DNA of 36,947 nucleotides from an uncultured Acetatifactor sp. (GCA_910585615.1 CAJUFO010000045.1:1-36947); one strand, 5' to 3'; shown: positions 1 through 7,346, counted from the first letter of the stretch. Notes: generated by a model not told the origin, from the sequence alone. Made by a program: numbers and translations.

Positions 1-58
1 GGCGACGTAGGAGCCGCTCACAGTACTTGAGTGCTTGCACCGGGGTAGTTGATTTCCA
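1..58. repeat. Partial copy A of an intergenic repeat
   Basis: The window opens inside a non-coding segment containing TGCTTGCA (32-39) followed by GATTTCC (51-57). The same two blocks, in the same order and spacing class, occur at 33988-34012. This is the end of a dispersed intergenic repeat whose other end lies outside the window. The rest of the stretch before the first gene (59-148) shows no convincing promoter. Confidence 0.45.
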
Positions 59-148
59 TTATTAACTATGGTTTTTTGCGGCAGGATGTGTTAGAATAGC
101 ACTGCATCCGATGATGAAAAAGGTTATATGCAATAGTGAGGTAGATAG

Positions 149-1486
149 ATGATGAAAGTAATAGGTGTGAGATTCCGCACGGCGGGCAAGATTTATTTCT
201 TCGATCCGTTGATGCTTGAGATAAAGAAGGGTGACCATGTCATCGTGGAGACTGCCAGGGGAATAGAGTATGGCACTGTAATGGCGGGCATCATGGAGGT
301 GCCCGAGGAAAAGGTGGTACAGCCCCTGAAGCCTGTGATTCGTATCGCCAACCAGCGGGACGTGGAGCAGGAAGCTGCCAACCGGAGCAAGGAGAAGGAG
401 GCATTTCGGATATGCCTGGAGAAAATTCGCGACCATGGGCTGGAGATGAAGCTCATCGATGCGGAATATACTTTTGATAACAATAAGGTGCTTTTTTATT
501 TTACTGCGGACGGAAGAATCGACTTCCGTGAGCTGGTGAAGGACTTGGCCAGCGTGTTCAAGACCAGGATAGAGCTGCGCCAGATAGGCGTCCGGGACGA
601 GACCAAGATTGTGGGGGGTATCGGCATATGCGGCCGCCCTCTGTGCTGTCACAGCTATCTGGCGGACTTCGTCCCGGTGTCTATTAAGATGGCCAAAGAG
701 CAGAACCTGTCCCTGAATCCGGCCAAGATATCAGGTGTGTGCGGCAGGCTCATGTGCTGCCTGAAAAACGAGGAAGAGACCTATGAGGAGCTGAACAGAA
801 GGCTCCCGGGCATCGGCGATTCCGTCACTACGGAGGAGGGGCAAAAAGGCACGGTGCAGAGCGTCAATGTGCTGCGCCAGCTGGTGAAAGTGGTCATAGA
901 CGCCGGGGACGAGAAGGAGATTAAGGAATATCCCGTGGAAAAGCTGCACTTCAGGCGCAGGCACAGCAAAAAGGAAAAGATGGAGCTCTCCAAAGAAGAG
1001 CTTCAGGAGCTGGAGCGCTTAGATGAGGAAGAGTGGCAGCGGCAGGAGCAGGAGCTGATGAACAGGGCGGAGGAGGCCCAGCGGCAGAATGCCAAAAACA
1101 GGCAGGGGAACCGCAGGCAGACAGCTCAGCAAGGCGGCGAAGGCCAGAAGCCGTTTGTCCAGCGCACAGAGATTGAGCGCAGGCCCGGACAACGTTCGGA
1201 GGGCGGCCAGAGGCAGCGCGGAGGCCAGCAGAGGCAGGGGGGCAGGCGCCAGGAGGCGGAGCAGAGACAGATTCAGCGCCCTGAGACGAAGCAGCAGACA
1301 GATGAGCGCTCCGGCAACAGACGCCGCCACGACACGCCCAGGCATCAGAACAGGAACCGCCAGAACAGCCAGAACCAGGGAAACCGTGAGAACAGCCAAA
1401 ATGGAAAGAACCGCTATGACAACAGGAACAGACGGGAAGGGAGATCCCCGGAGGGACAGCGGGGGGCCGGAGACGGCCAGGCTTAA
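149..1486 (+). CDS. PSP1 domain protein (YaaT/RicT-like) with long Arg/Gln-rich tail
   Basis: Residues 1-270 are a PSP1-domain protein. The family signature is the paired cysteine clusters CGRPLCC and, about 40 residues later, CGRLMCC. In Bacillus subtilis YaaT (RicT) belongs to the Y-complex that affects sporulation phosphorelay and RNase Y function; a comparable cytoplasmic role is inferred here. B. subtilis YaaT is about 275 residues, whereas this protein has 445. The additional 170 residues are an acidic/basic coiled stretch (about 275-320), then a low-complexity Arg, Gln, Asn and Gly tail that looks disordered and nucleic-acid-binding. Two adjacent ATGs (149, 152) are possible starts. 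The last 71 nucleotides overlap the start of the next gene in another frame, so the two are probably translationally coupled. Confidence 0.9.
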   Translation: MMKVIGVRFRTAGKIYFFDPLMLEIKKGDHVIVETARGIEYGTVMAGIMEVPEEKVVQPLKPVIRIANQRDVEQEAANRSKEKEAFRICLEKIRDHGLEMKLIDAEYTFDNNKVLFYFTADGRIDFRELVKDLASVFKTRIELRQIGVRDETKIVGGIGICGRPLCCHSYLADFVPVSIKMAKEQNLSLNPAKISGVCGRLMCCLKNEEETYEELNRRLPGIGDSVTTEEGQKGTVQSVNVLRQLVKVVIDAGDEKEIKEYPVEKLHFRRRHSKKEKMELSKEELQELERLDEEEWQRQEQELMNRAEEAQRQNAKNRQGNRRQTAQQGGEGQKPFVQRTEIERRPGQRSEGGQRQRGGQQRQGGRRQEAEQRQIQRPETKQQTDERSGNRRRHDTPRHQNRNRQNSQNQGNRENSQNGKNRYDNRNRREGRSPEGQRGAGDGQA

Positions 1487-2207
1487 AGAGGGAGAGCGCA
1501 TCGATGACCTGGAACGGAACGGCTACCGTATCATCCAGCATCCGGAGAAATTTTGCTTCGGGATGGACGCGGTGCTCCTGACGGGCTTCGCCCGGGCAAG
1601 GGCGACGGACAGGCTGCTGGACCTGGGCACCGGCACGGGGATCATCCCCCTGCTGATGGAGGCCAAGTACCGTTGCGCCCATCTGACAGGGCTGGAGATT
1701 CAGGCCGACAGCGCGGACATGGCAGCCAGGAGCGTGGCGCTCAACGGCCTCTCGGACAGGATAGACATTGTCACAGGAGACATCAAAGAAGCAGACAGCC
1801 TGTTCCCGTCTGCTTCTTTTGACTGTATCACATGCAACCCGCCCTATATGATTGGGCAGCACGGAATCGCGAATCCGGAGGCCCCGAAGGCTATCGCCCG
1901 GCATGAGATTCTCTGCACCTTCGAGGATGTGGCCCGGCAGACAGGGAAGCTCCTGAAGCCCGGGGGACATTTCTTCCTGGTACACAGGCCCTTCCGGCTG
2001 GCGGAGATCGTGGTGTCGCTGGCGCGGCATGGGCTTGAGCCCAAGCGGATGCAGCTGGTATACCCCTATGTGGACCGGGAGCCCAATATGGTGCTGCTGG
2101 AGGCCGTGCGGGGCGGGCGGCCAAGGATGACCGTGGAGAAGCCCCTGATCGTGTTCCGGGAGCCGGGGGTGTACATGCCGGAAATCAGGGAGATCTACGG
2201 ATATTGA
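1416..2207 (+). CDS. tRNA1(Val) (adenine(37)-N6)-methyltransferase family protein
   Basis: A class I SAM-dependent methyltransferase of the TrmN6/YabB type, predicted to methylate N6 of adenine 37 in tRNA1(Val). The SAM-binding glycine motif DLGTGTG and the amino-methyltransferase signature NPPY are both present, in the expected order. The conserved N-terminal block ERIDDLERNGYRIIQ is followed by the family's FCFGMDAVLL segment. The open frame extends far upstream inside the PSP1 tail, but family members begin only a few to about 20 residues before ERIDDL. ATG 1416 has GGAAAG about 8 bases upstream and gives 263 residues. It overlaps the PSP1 gene by 71 bases. The PSP1-trmN6-rsmI order is common in Clostridia. 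Confidence 0.85.
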   Translation: MTTGTDGKGDPRRDSGGPETARLKEGERIDDLERNGYRIIQHPEKFCFGMDAVLLTGFARARATDRLLDLGTGTGIIPLLMEAKYRCAHLTGLEIQADSADMAARSVALNGLSDRIDIVTGDIKEADSLFPSASFDCITCNPPYMIGQHGIANPEAPKAIARHEILCTFEDVARQTGKLLKPGGHFFLVHRPFRLAEIVVSLARHGLEPKRMQLVYPYVDREPNMVLLEAVRGGRPRMTVEKPLIVFREPGVYMPEIREIYGY

Positions 2208-2242
2208 GGCAGGATCGGAGTGGGAAACGGGCCGGCGGGCCT

Positions 2243-2276
2243 GTCCGGCTTCCGGGAATATCGGGAAGCCCGGGAC
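2243..2276 (+). other. Intergenic hairpin between trmN6 and rsmI
   Basis: GTCC-GGCTTCC and GGAAGCC-CGGGAC can pair across a short loop in the 156-base gap before rsmI. There is no T-run, so this looks like an mRNA processing or stabilising stem rather than a terminator. The rest of the gap is GC-rich and shows nothing else. Confidence 0.35.
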
Positions 2277-2363
2277 GCAGCCGGGAGGAAGCAAAGCGCG
2301 GCCCGGCAGTAAGCCCGGAAGAGCTATGGCGGATGCGCGGAGCAGGGCCGGAAGGGAGGGGAA

Positions 2364-3218
2364 ATGGCGGGAACATTATATCTATGTGCGACACCGATTG
2401 GGAATCTGCAGGACATGACGTCCAGAGTCGTGGAGACCTTGCGGGCGGTGGACGTGATTGCGGCAGAAGACACGCGCAACAGCGTCAAGCTGCTGAACCA
2501 TTTCGACATCCATACGCCCATGACCAGCTACCACGAGTACAATAAGGTGGAGAAGGCAAGGCAGTTGGTGGGAAGGCTCCTGGCCGGGGAGGACGTGGCT
2601 CTGATCACGGATGCGGGGACACCTGCCATCTCGGATCCCGGGGAGGTGCTGGTGGCCATGTGCCAGGAGGGCAATGTGCCGGTGACCAGCCTGCCGGGGC
2701 CGTCCGCATGCATCGTGGCGCTGACCCTGTCCGGGCTGCCCACCAGGAGATTCTGCTTCGAGGGCTTCCTGCCCAGGGAGAAGAAGGAACGGCGGGCCGT
2801 CCTGGGGGAGCTGGCGGGAGAGCCCCGCACCATGGTCCTCTATGAGGCGCCCCACCACTTGAAGGGGACGCTGGCGGAGCTGCTGGAGGCCCTGGGGGAC
2901 AGGCGGGCCACCCTCTGCAGGGAGCTGACCAAGAGATTCGAGACCGTGATGCCCACCACGCTTTCCCAGGCGCTGGCCTTCTACGAGAAGGAAGAGCCCA
3001 GGGGAGAGTATGTGCTGGTGGTGGCGGGAAGGGACCGGGAGGAGCTGCGGCAGGAGGAGATCGCCTCCTGGGAATCCATGTCCATTGCGGAGCATATGGA
3101 ATATTATGAGCGGCAGGGCATGGACGGCAAGGCGGCCATGAAGCAGGTGGCAAAGGACCGGGGCGTGGGGAAGCGTGAGATCTACGCGAAGCTCCACGGC
3201 CCGGAGCGGGAGACGTAA
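2364..3218 (+). CDS. rsmI: 16S rRNA (cytidine(1402)-2'-O)-methyltransferase RsmI
   Basis: RsmI 2'-O-methylates C1402 in the decoding centre of 16S rRNA. The 284-residue protein is a typical tetrapyrrole-methylase fold: N-terminal ATPIGNLQD, then AAEDTRNS, the SAM-site sequence LITDAGTPAISDPG, and LPGPSA. A C-terminal helical extension of about 50 residues follows, as usual in the family. The ATG at 2364 has GGGAGGGGAA immediately upstream. It follows the tRNA methyltransferase gene by 156 bases on the same strand, forming a translation-maintenance cluster. Confidence 0.95.
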   Translation: MAGTLYLCATPIGNLQDMTSRVVETLRAVDVIAAEDTRNSVKLLNHFDIHTPMTSYHEYNKVEKARQLVGRLLAGEDVALITDAGTPAISDPGEVLVAMCQEGNVPVTSLPGPSACIVALTLSGLPTRRFCFEGFLPREKKERRAVLGELAGEPRTMVLYEAPHHLKGTLAELLEALGDRRATLCRELTKRFETVMPTTLSQALAFYEKEEPRGEYVLVVAGRDREELRQEEIASWESMSIAEHMEYYERQGMDGKAAMKQVAKDRGVGKREIYAKLHGPERET

Positions 3219-3311
3219 GAGGACAGGCCCGGCGGCGGGATTTTGGGCTATGCAGCCTAGGCGGCGGGCTCCTGGCCGCAGTGCCGCGCAGGCCTGGCGA
3301 GGAGGGAGAGA

Positions 3312-3491
3312 ATGGCTGCTGAAAATTGTGACACATGTGTCAACTATGTGTACGATGAGGACGATGAATGCTATTACTGCCTGATGGACCTGGACGAGGA
3401 CGAGATGTACCGGTTCCTGACAGGGAACCAGAGGGAATGTCCCTACTACAGGCTGGACGACGAATATGGCGTAGTCAGGCATCAGCTGTGA
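3312..3491 (+). CDS. Small Cys-rich acidic protein, DUF6472-like
   Basis: A 59-residue protein starting MAAENCDTCVNYVYDEDDE with GGAGGGAGAG just upstream. Cysteines C6, C9, C20, C23 and C43 are spaced like a small metal-binding module. The body is very acidic and carries MDLDEDEMYRFL. This matches from memory the DUF6472 family of small Lachnospiraceae proteins; its function is unknown. It lies 93 bases after rsmI on the same strand and is closed by the strong terminator at 3543-3584, so it probably ends the rsmI operon. Confidence 0.8.
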   Translation: MAAENCDTCVNYVYDEDDECYYCLMDLDEDEMYRFLTGNQRECPYYRLDDEYGVVRHQL

Positions 3492-3542
3492 CGGCCGCGG
3501 CAGCGGAATGCCGCGTGGGGCAATGCAGAGGATATCATTAGA

Positions 3543-3584
3543 AAAAGACCAGGATCTGACAATTTTGTCGGTTTCTGGTCTTTT
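3543..3584 (+). terminator. Rho-independent terminator after the rsmI/DUF6472 operon
   Basis: AAAAGACCAG (3543-3552) pairs perfectly with CTGGTCTTTT (3575-3584), and an inner GACAA/TTGTC stem sits within the loop. The T-run is built into the descending arm. Confidence 0.85.
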
Positions 3585-3611
3585 GCATTTGCGGCCTTTG
3601 GCAGGTATATA
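3583..3611 (+). promoter_or_regulatory. Sigma-A-type promoter for the small spore-gene pair
   Basis: TTGCAT (3583-3588), a 17-base spacer and TATATA (3606-3611). It overlaps the end of the preceding terminator. Transcription would give a leader of roughly 160 bases before the next gene. Confidence 0.5.
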
Positions 3612-3647
3612 TTTTTGCGGAGGGACAATAATAAGCTTGTGCTCAAT

Positions 3648-3769
3648 CGGCGAAAGCATCCGTTGCAGGCTTTCTGCCGGGAGTGCAGCCCTGTTGATGG
3701 AAGAATGGTCAGATATAAGGTTCAGGGCGGCATGGGTCTGACGGAAAAGCCTGTGCCGCCGGGAAGAGA
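3648..3769 (+). promoter_or_regulatory. Structured 5' leader, class unassigned
   Basis: Two clear stems lie between the promoter and the next gene. CGGCGAAAGC (3648-3657) pairs with GCTTTCTGCCG (3669-3679) with one bulge. GGCGGCA pairs with TGCCGCC just before the ribosome-binding site at about 3762-3779. The segment contains no convincing start-to-stop gene. It does not match any riboswitch consensus I can recall. Confidence 0.4.
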
Positions 3770-3779
3770 GGTATGGAAA

Positions 3780-3965
3780 ATGAGCAATATTTCAGAACTT
3801 GATTTGCAGAATCTGCGCCATCTCATAGGCGGATTCGACACCACCCACTGCAAGATGCAGGCCTACGCGAAAGAGGCGGAGGATCCCCAGGTCAGGCAGT
3901 TCTTTGAGAAAGGCGCCAGGTCCGCCATGGACAACAAAGAGCAGCTGATGAAGTTCTTGAACTAA
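3780..3965 (+). CDS. Small helical protein, probably spore-associated
   Basis: A 61-residue protein, MSNISELDLQNLRHLIGG onward, predicted all-helical with a central Cys (TTHCKMQAYAKEAED). The frame stays open upstream to 3615, but only ATG 3780 has a GAGAGG ribosome-binding site and lies downstream of the structured leader. It is 38 bases upstream of a CotF-like gene and has the same ferritin-like two-helix look (AYAKEAEDPQVRQFF). The two probably form a coat-protein pair. Function is inferred from context only. Confidence 0.7.
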   Translation: MSNISELDLQNLRHLIGGFDTTHCKMQAYAKEAEDPQVRQFFEKGARSAMDNKEQLMKFLN

Positions 3966-4003
3966 CCCGAAGTTGAACGAATTCCAGAATGAGAGGTAGA
4001 GAC

Positions 4004-4258
4004 ATGCAGGAAAAGACAATGGTAGCAGATACACTGGCAGGCATCAACGGTGAGCTGACCCGCTACGCGGGCATGATCGCCCAGTCCGAGAACAAGGAGC
4101 TGAAGCAGACCCTGAAGCAGATCCGGAACGCCTGCGAGCAGTCCCAGGAGGAGCTTTACCAGATTGCCAGGGAGAAGTCCTATTACGTGCCCGCCAGCAA
4201 GGCCACGGCGGAAGAGGTGGCTCATGTGAAGAGCCTGTTCACCCAGGGGACGCTGTAG
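4004..4258 (+). CDS. CotF-like spore coat protein
   Basis: An 84-residue helical protein (MQEKTMVADTLAGINGELT...) resembling the short CotF/ferritin-like spore coat proteins of Clostridia. Features are an N-terminal helix MVADTLAGINGELTRYA, a Glu/Gln-rich middle with one Cys, and a C-terminal segment with YYVPASKAT. AGAGG seven bases upstream favours ATG 4004 over an in-frame ATG at 3989. It is co-transcribed with the 61-residue gene upstream and ends at the hairpin 4300-4338. It probably acts in the spore coat. Confidence 0.75.
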   Translation: MQEKTMVADTLAGINGELTRYAGMIAQSENKELKQTLKQIRNACEQSQEELYQIAREKSYYVPASKATAEEVAHVKSLFTQGTL

Positions 4259-4299
4259 GCGGCAGATAGCCCCGCGGGAAGCGGACCGGAGAAGGACAG

Positions 4300-4338
4300 A
4301 AAAAGCGCTCTTGGGCAGATTGGCCTGGGGCGCTTTTT
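4300..4338. terminator. Bidirectional terminator
   Basis: AAAAAGCGC (4300-4308) pairs with GCGCTTTTT (4330-4338). The A-run on one side and T-run on the other let it serve both the coat-protein operon and the convergent minus-strand peptide gene that ends at 4347. Confidence 0.8.
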
Positions 4339-4346
4339 CGGGCTTT

Positions 4347-4475
4347 TTATTTGTTCTCATCGTCCTTAGACTTCTCTTTTTTGTCCTTTGCCCTTTTGGC
4401 CAGGATAGTGACAAACGTGGCCGCAGCGCATACCAGGAAAAGTATGTTCACGGCGGAATCTAAGAATTCATACAT
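4347..4475 (-). CDS. 42-residue single-span membrane peptide
   Basis: Reading the minus strand gives MYEFLDSAVNILFLVCAAA followed by a short hydrophobic stretch and a highly charged tail (KRAKDKKEKSKDDENK). It is preceded by a very good ribosome-binding site, AAAGGAGA. The layout is one membrane helix (about residues 8-26) with a cytoplasmic Lys/Glu/Asp tail. I do not recognise the family. A promoter at 4509-4537 and the terminator at 4300-4338 make it a complete monocistronic unit. Confidence 0.65.
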   Translation of the reverse strand: MYEFLDSAVNILFLVCAAATFVTILAKRAKDKKEKSKDDENK

Positions 4476-4508
4476 GTCTAAAATCTCCTTTCGTTATGTA
4501 TGGACAAT

Positions 4509-4537
4509 ATTATAGCAGACTCGGCCGGATATGAAAA
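4509..4537 (-). promoter_or_regulatory. Promoter of the 42-residue membrane peptide
   Basis: On the minus strand TTTTCA (4532-4537 on the plus strand), a 17-base spacer and a perfect TATAAT (4509-4514), about 35 bases before the start codon. Confidence 0.55.
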
Positions 4538-4647
4538 TAGATATGCTTATAATCATATCGAAATGTTTACATAGTTTACTTATGACATCTGCAATTTTGG
4601 ATATTTCCGCGCATATGCTGTAAAAAGATATTTGCGTGGTATGGAAT

Positions 4648-4986
4648 ATGCTGAATGCAATCTGGGCGTGCATGATATTGCTGGCGGTGCTTTACGGAGC
4701 CGCCACGGGGCACATGGCGGAGGTGACCAACGCGGCCCTGGACAGCGCGGGGGAAGCGGTATCCCTCTGCATCACAATGGCCGGGGTGGTGGCGCTGTGG
4801 ATGGGGCTGATGGAGGTGGCCGGGAAGGCCGGGCTGGTTGAAAGGCTCACAAGGGGGATCCGGCCATTCCTGCGGTTCCTGTTTCCGCGGATCCCCCAGG
4901 GGCATCCTGCGGGGGAGTACATAGCGGCGAACATCATAGCCAATGTCCTGGGGCTGGGCTGGGCCTGCACGCCGGCCGGGCAATGA
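4648..4986 (+). CDS. spmA: SpmA N-terminal segment; gene split by the 25-kb element
   Basis: Codons 1-111 encode the first part of spore maturation protein A, a mother-cell membrane protein needed for spore core dehydration. MLNAIWACMILLAVLYG aligns with the B. subtilis start. Later blocks LWMGLMEVAGKAG, FPRIPQGHPAGEYI and ANIIANVLGLG are typical. After ...ACTPAG the frame runs into CAA TGA and ends with a false Gln. Host sequence stops at 4978-4981 (GGGC), and the missing remainder is at 30225-30614. ATG 4648 fits the family start although its ribosome-binding site is weak. A GTG four codons upstream (4636) is an alternative. Confidence 0.9.
   Translation: MLNAIWACMILLAVLYGAATGHMAEVTNAALDSAGEAVSLCITMAGVVALWMGLMEVAGKAGLVERLTRGIRPFLRFLFPRIPQGHPAGEYIAANIIANVLGLGWACTPAGQ
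4978..4981 (+). other. Left attachment core (attL)
   Basis: GGGC is the last host sequence of the spmA 5' segment and is shared with 30222-30225. Large serine recombinases exchange at a central dinucleotide, and GG within this core is a natural candidate. Sequence to the left is spmA coding; sequence to the right (AATGAGATATT) is non-coding element DNA. Confidence 0.7.
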
Positions 4987-5003
4987 GATATTATAGTGAC
5001 AGG

Positions 5004-5025
5004 TTGAAAAATCCATTGAAAAATC
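5004..5025 (+). repeat. Left subterminal direct repeats
   Basis: TTGAAAAATC occurs at 5004-5013 and again at 5016-5025, a 12-base period, 22-44 bases inside the left core. The same decamer lies at 30187-30196 inside the right end, in the same orientation. They may be recombinase or accessory-protein binding sites. Confidence 0.5.
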
Positions 5026-5050
5026 AAGGGTTTCCACCGATTTAGTCCCG

Positions 5051-5071
5051 ATGGAAAAGTCAGTTTTCCAT
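5051..5071. other. Perfect inverted repeat near the left end
   Basis: ATGGAAAA (5051-5058) and TTTTCCAT (5064-5071) form an 8-base stem with a 5-base loop. It lies beyond the direct repeats. It could be a binding site or a weak terminator against read-through from spmA. The surrounding 4987-5397 otherwise holds no intact gene. Confidence 0.4.
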
Positions 5072-5088
5072 TAAAAAGTTTCGCTTTT

Positions 5089-5319
5089 TTATCCGGACGG
5101 CGACGATAAAAGCGGCAGCAGGTTCTCCTTCGATATGCGCCCGGATGAGACCAGTACAAAAAGCCCCTTTCCCTGCATGGCATCGAAGATTTCCTCCCCT
5201 GACAGGTCCTGGGCTTCCGCACGTTCCGCCAGATGTTTTTCCGGTTCATGCCTGATGGACAAATCCCGGCACAGGTAAGCATAAGCGGGACGGTCTTGTA
5301 TTTCCCTTTGAAAACGGGA
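5089..5319 (-). pseudogene. Possible remnant coding stretch, unrecognised
   Basis: The minus strand has 77 open codons ending in TAA at 5089-5091. They read ...YAYLCRDLSIRHEPEKHLAE... and ...EEIFDAMQGKGLFVLVSSG..., with a composition more protein-like than chance. No start codon with a ribosome-binding site precedes it, and an in-frame stop at 5320-5322 blocks extension. It may be the tail of a gene truncated during assembly of the element. I do not recognise it. Confidence 0.25.
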
Positions 5320-5397
5320 TTATGCAGTGGATGGGGAGTATCTGTGCGTATCAAAGAAATGATTCGCTGGGAATTTGCCCTTTTGTGCAATCCGGCC

Positions 5398-5427
5398 TTG
5401 GATGAAACCTGCCCTATGGTGTATAAT
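5398..5427 (+). promoter_or_regulatory. Promoter of the sensor kinase operon
   Basis: TTGGAT (5398-5403), an 18-base spacer and a perfect TATAAT (5422-5427), 28 bases upstream of a short leader frame and 120 bases before the kinase start. Confidence 0.55.
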
Positions 5428-5454
5428 AATAAAAAAGGCGCAGGAGGCTGCGTT

Positions 5455-5550
5455 ATGAGGCGTAAGATTGCCACGGAGCCCACCGTGGGGCTGGCCATGA
5501 GCGGACAGCATGCCGCCTATATCAAAAGAGAATCGAGCAGAGGGAAATGA
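5455..5550 (+). CDS. 31-residue leader peptide overlapping the kinase start
   Basis: ATG 5455 follows a strong GCAGGAGGCTGCG ribosome-binding site. It encodes MRRKIATEPTVGLAMSGQHA and a short charged tail, stopping in an ATGA overlap with the kinase start at 5547. The peptide resembles no family I know. The ribosome-binding site lies within a GCAG/CTGC inverted repeat. It may serve translational coupling to the kinase. Confidence 0.4.
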   Translation: MRRKIATEPTVGLAMSGQHAAYIKRESSRGK

Positions 5551-7346
5551 AAAAATTCAGAAAAACCCTGGAAACCATATTTTATAGACGCACCTTTCTA
5601 CAGAAATTCATCTTTTTTTTTCTGTGCGGCGTGCTGTTTCCCATGCTGTTCCAGAACCTGGTCTACTACCGGCAGACAGAAGTCAATGTGCAGGAGGAGG
5701 TGCTGGAGAAAATCGATGAAGCCATGGATGACAAGGCGGCAAAACTGGAGGGTTCCCTGGCGGACGTGCTGACTCTGGCCAGAAAATATTACAGCAATGA
5801 GCTGCTCTACCGGTATCTGGACGATGAATACGGCAGGGATCTGGACTACCTGATCCAATATCAGGAGGAGCTGCGCAGAATGTTCACGGACAGCAGCGTC
5901 TTCCTCTACCCGGTAAAGCGCGTCATGGCCTACACGGATAACAGTACATTGTTCAACAGTCCCTATATCAGGAACATAGAGGATCTGGAGGACGAGACGC
6001 TGGGGGAGAAGCTCTCCTACCTCTATGTCCTTCCCCTGGACCGAACGGCGGGTGTCATGCTGCGGGTGGCCAATGAGGATCAGCGGCTGCAGAACGGCAC
6101 CGAGAGCAGGAGCGTCAGCATCCTGCATAGGCTGAACCATTATTCTCAGTATTCCGCATACAAAAAGCTCCTGCGGGTGGATATCGACCTGGATGAAGTG
6201 ACGGATATCCTGCTGGAGAGCAACCTTTTTGACAATATGCTGGTCACTGATACCAACGGCAGGGTGCTGGCGGCAGCGGGGCAGTACAGCTACGGAAAAG
6301 AAATCGGAATCTTTGAGGCCAGGGAGGGAAAGACGGAGGACGGCAGGATGGTCCTGGAGAGGCGGCTGCGGGATTTCCCGCTGGTCTTATACGGCATTTA
6401 TGACACCAGCATGATTTCGGAGGAGTTCCGGCACAGCGGGAAGCTTTCGGGAAGCATCCTTGTGGCAGGCATACTGTTTTCGCTGCTGTGGATATTCGTG
6501 GTGGTGGGCAATATGAACAGGAGGCTGCGCAGACTGGTGGGGCAGTCGGAGGAGATTTCCAGAGGGAATTTCGTACGTACCACCCCGGAAGGGGAGGGGA
6601 GAGACGAATTCGCTATTTTGGAGAACAGCCTGAACCATATGAGCGCCCAGCTCCAGGAGCTGATTGAAAAAGAATACAAGGCCCGCATTACCTGGATGGA
6701 GCTGGAAAGGGAGACCAACCAGGCCAAGATGCTGGCCCTGCAGACGCAGGTGAATCCCCATTTTATGTTCAACGCTCTGGAGAGCATCCGCCTGAAGGCC
6801 CTGGTCAAGGGAGAGCGGGAGACTGCGGCAATGATCAAATATATGGCAAAGATGTTCCGCAACATTCTGGAATGGCAGGACAATATCATCACGCTCCGGG
6901 AGGAGATTGGCTTTCTGGACGAGTTCTTCCACATTCAGAATTACCGCTTCGAGGATGAATTTTCCTATGAGATCAATGTGACAGAGGAGGCCGGGGGATG
7001 CCTGCTGCCCAAAATGACCCTGCAGCCCCTGGCGGAGAATGCCTGCGTCCATGGGGTGGAGGCGGTGTCCTCCGACAGGCGGGTGACGGTGTGCGCCTGT
7101 GTGGAGGAGGGGTGGCTGAAGCTGACCGTGGAGGACAATGGAGGCGGGATGTCCCCGGAAAAGCTGCGGGAGCTGAAGGCCATGCTCAGCGGAGAGGCGG
7201 AAGCGGGAAAGAGCGTGGGCCTGTGGAATGTGTACCGCCGTCTGCTGCTGTACTACCAGGACGATTTCCGGTTCGACATTGACAGCGTCTCCGGAGAGGG
7301 GACGGTCTGTTCCATCCAGATTCCGGCAAAGCACGCGGAGGCGTAG
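5547..7346 (+). CDS. YesM-type sensor histidine kinase
   Basis: A 599-residue membrane kinase. It has one N-terminal membrane helix (about 19-40), an extracellular sensor region of about 250 residues, and a second helix (about 298-320). Next are a HAMP linker (about 321-375), the His_kinase domain with phospho-acceptor H405 in QVNPHFMFNALE, and a C-terminal ATPase domain with the N box LAENACVHG and DNGGGMS near 530. This is the architecture of kinases that sense oligosaccharides or binding-protein complexes in Clostridia. The response regulator gene starts 14 bases downstream. The pair is likely to control the solute-binding protein and permease genes that follow. Confidence 0.95.
   Translation: MKKFRKTLETIFYRRTFLQKFIFFFLCGVLFPMLFQNLVYYRQTEVNVQEEVLEKIDEAMDDKAAKLEGSLADVLTLARKYYSNELLYRYLDDEYGRDLDYLIQYQEELRRMFTDSSVFLYPVKRVMAYTDNSTLFNSPYIRNIEDLEDETLGEKLSYLYVLPLDRTAGVMLRVANEDQRLQNGTESRSVSILHRLNHYSQYSAYKKLLRVDIDLDEVTDILLESNLFDNMLVTDTNGRVLAAAGQYSYGKEIGIFEAREGKTEDGRMVLERRLRDFPLVLYGIYDTSMISEEFRHSGKLSGSILVAGILFSLLWIFVVVGNMNRRLRRLVGQSEEISRGNFVRTTPEGEGRDEFAILENSLNHMSAQLQELIEKEYKARITWMELERETNQAKMLALQTQVNPHFMFNALESIRLKALVKGERETAAMIKYMAKMFRNILEWQDNIITLREEIGFLDEFFHIQNYRFEDEFSYEINVTEEAGGCLLPKMTLQPLAENACVHGVEAVSSDRRVTVCACVEEGWLKLTVEDNGGGMSPEKLRELKAMLSGEAEAGKSVGLWNVYRRLLLYYQDDFRFDIDSVSGEGTVCSIQIPAKHAEA

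Noticed and set aside
1089..1415. Upstream extension of the tRNA methyltransferase frame
   Set aside because: It is a shadow of the PSP1 tail, low in complexity and not found in the family; ATG 1416 has a ribosome-binding site and fits family length.
951..2294. Long minus-strand open frame over the PSP1 tail and methyltransferase
   Set aside because: High GC produces long antisense frames here; it has no motif or ribosome-binding site and opposes two clear genes.
2382..3659. Long minus-strand open frame over rsmI
   Set aside because: Antisense shadow of rsmI with no recognisable domain; it also crosses the terminator at 3543-3584.
3648..3769. Cyclic-di-GMP riboswitch
   Set aside because: The stems do not carry the conserved GEMM core sequences, so only a generic structured leader is claimed.
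5089..5319. Intact minus-strand gene near the left end
   Set aside because: No start codon with a ribosome-binding site and an upstream in-frame stop; kept only as a low-confidence remnant.
5233..5454. Longer version of the leader peptide frame
   Set aside because: It crosses the kinase promoter (5398-5427) and looks non-coding; only the part from ATG 5455 has a ribosome-binding site.
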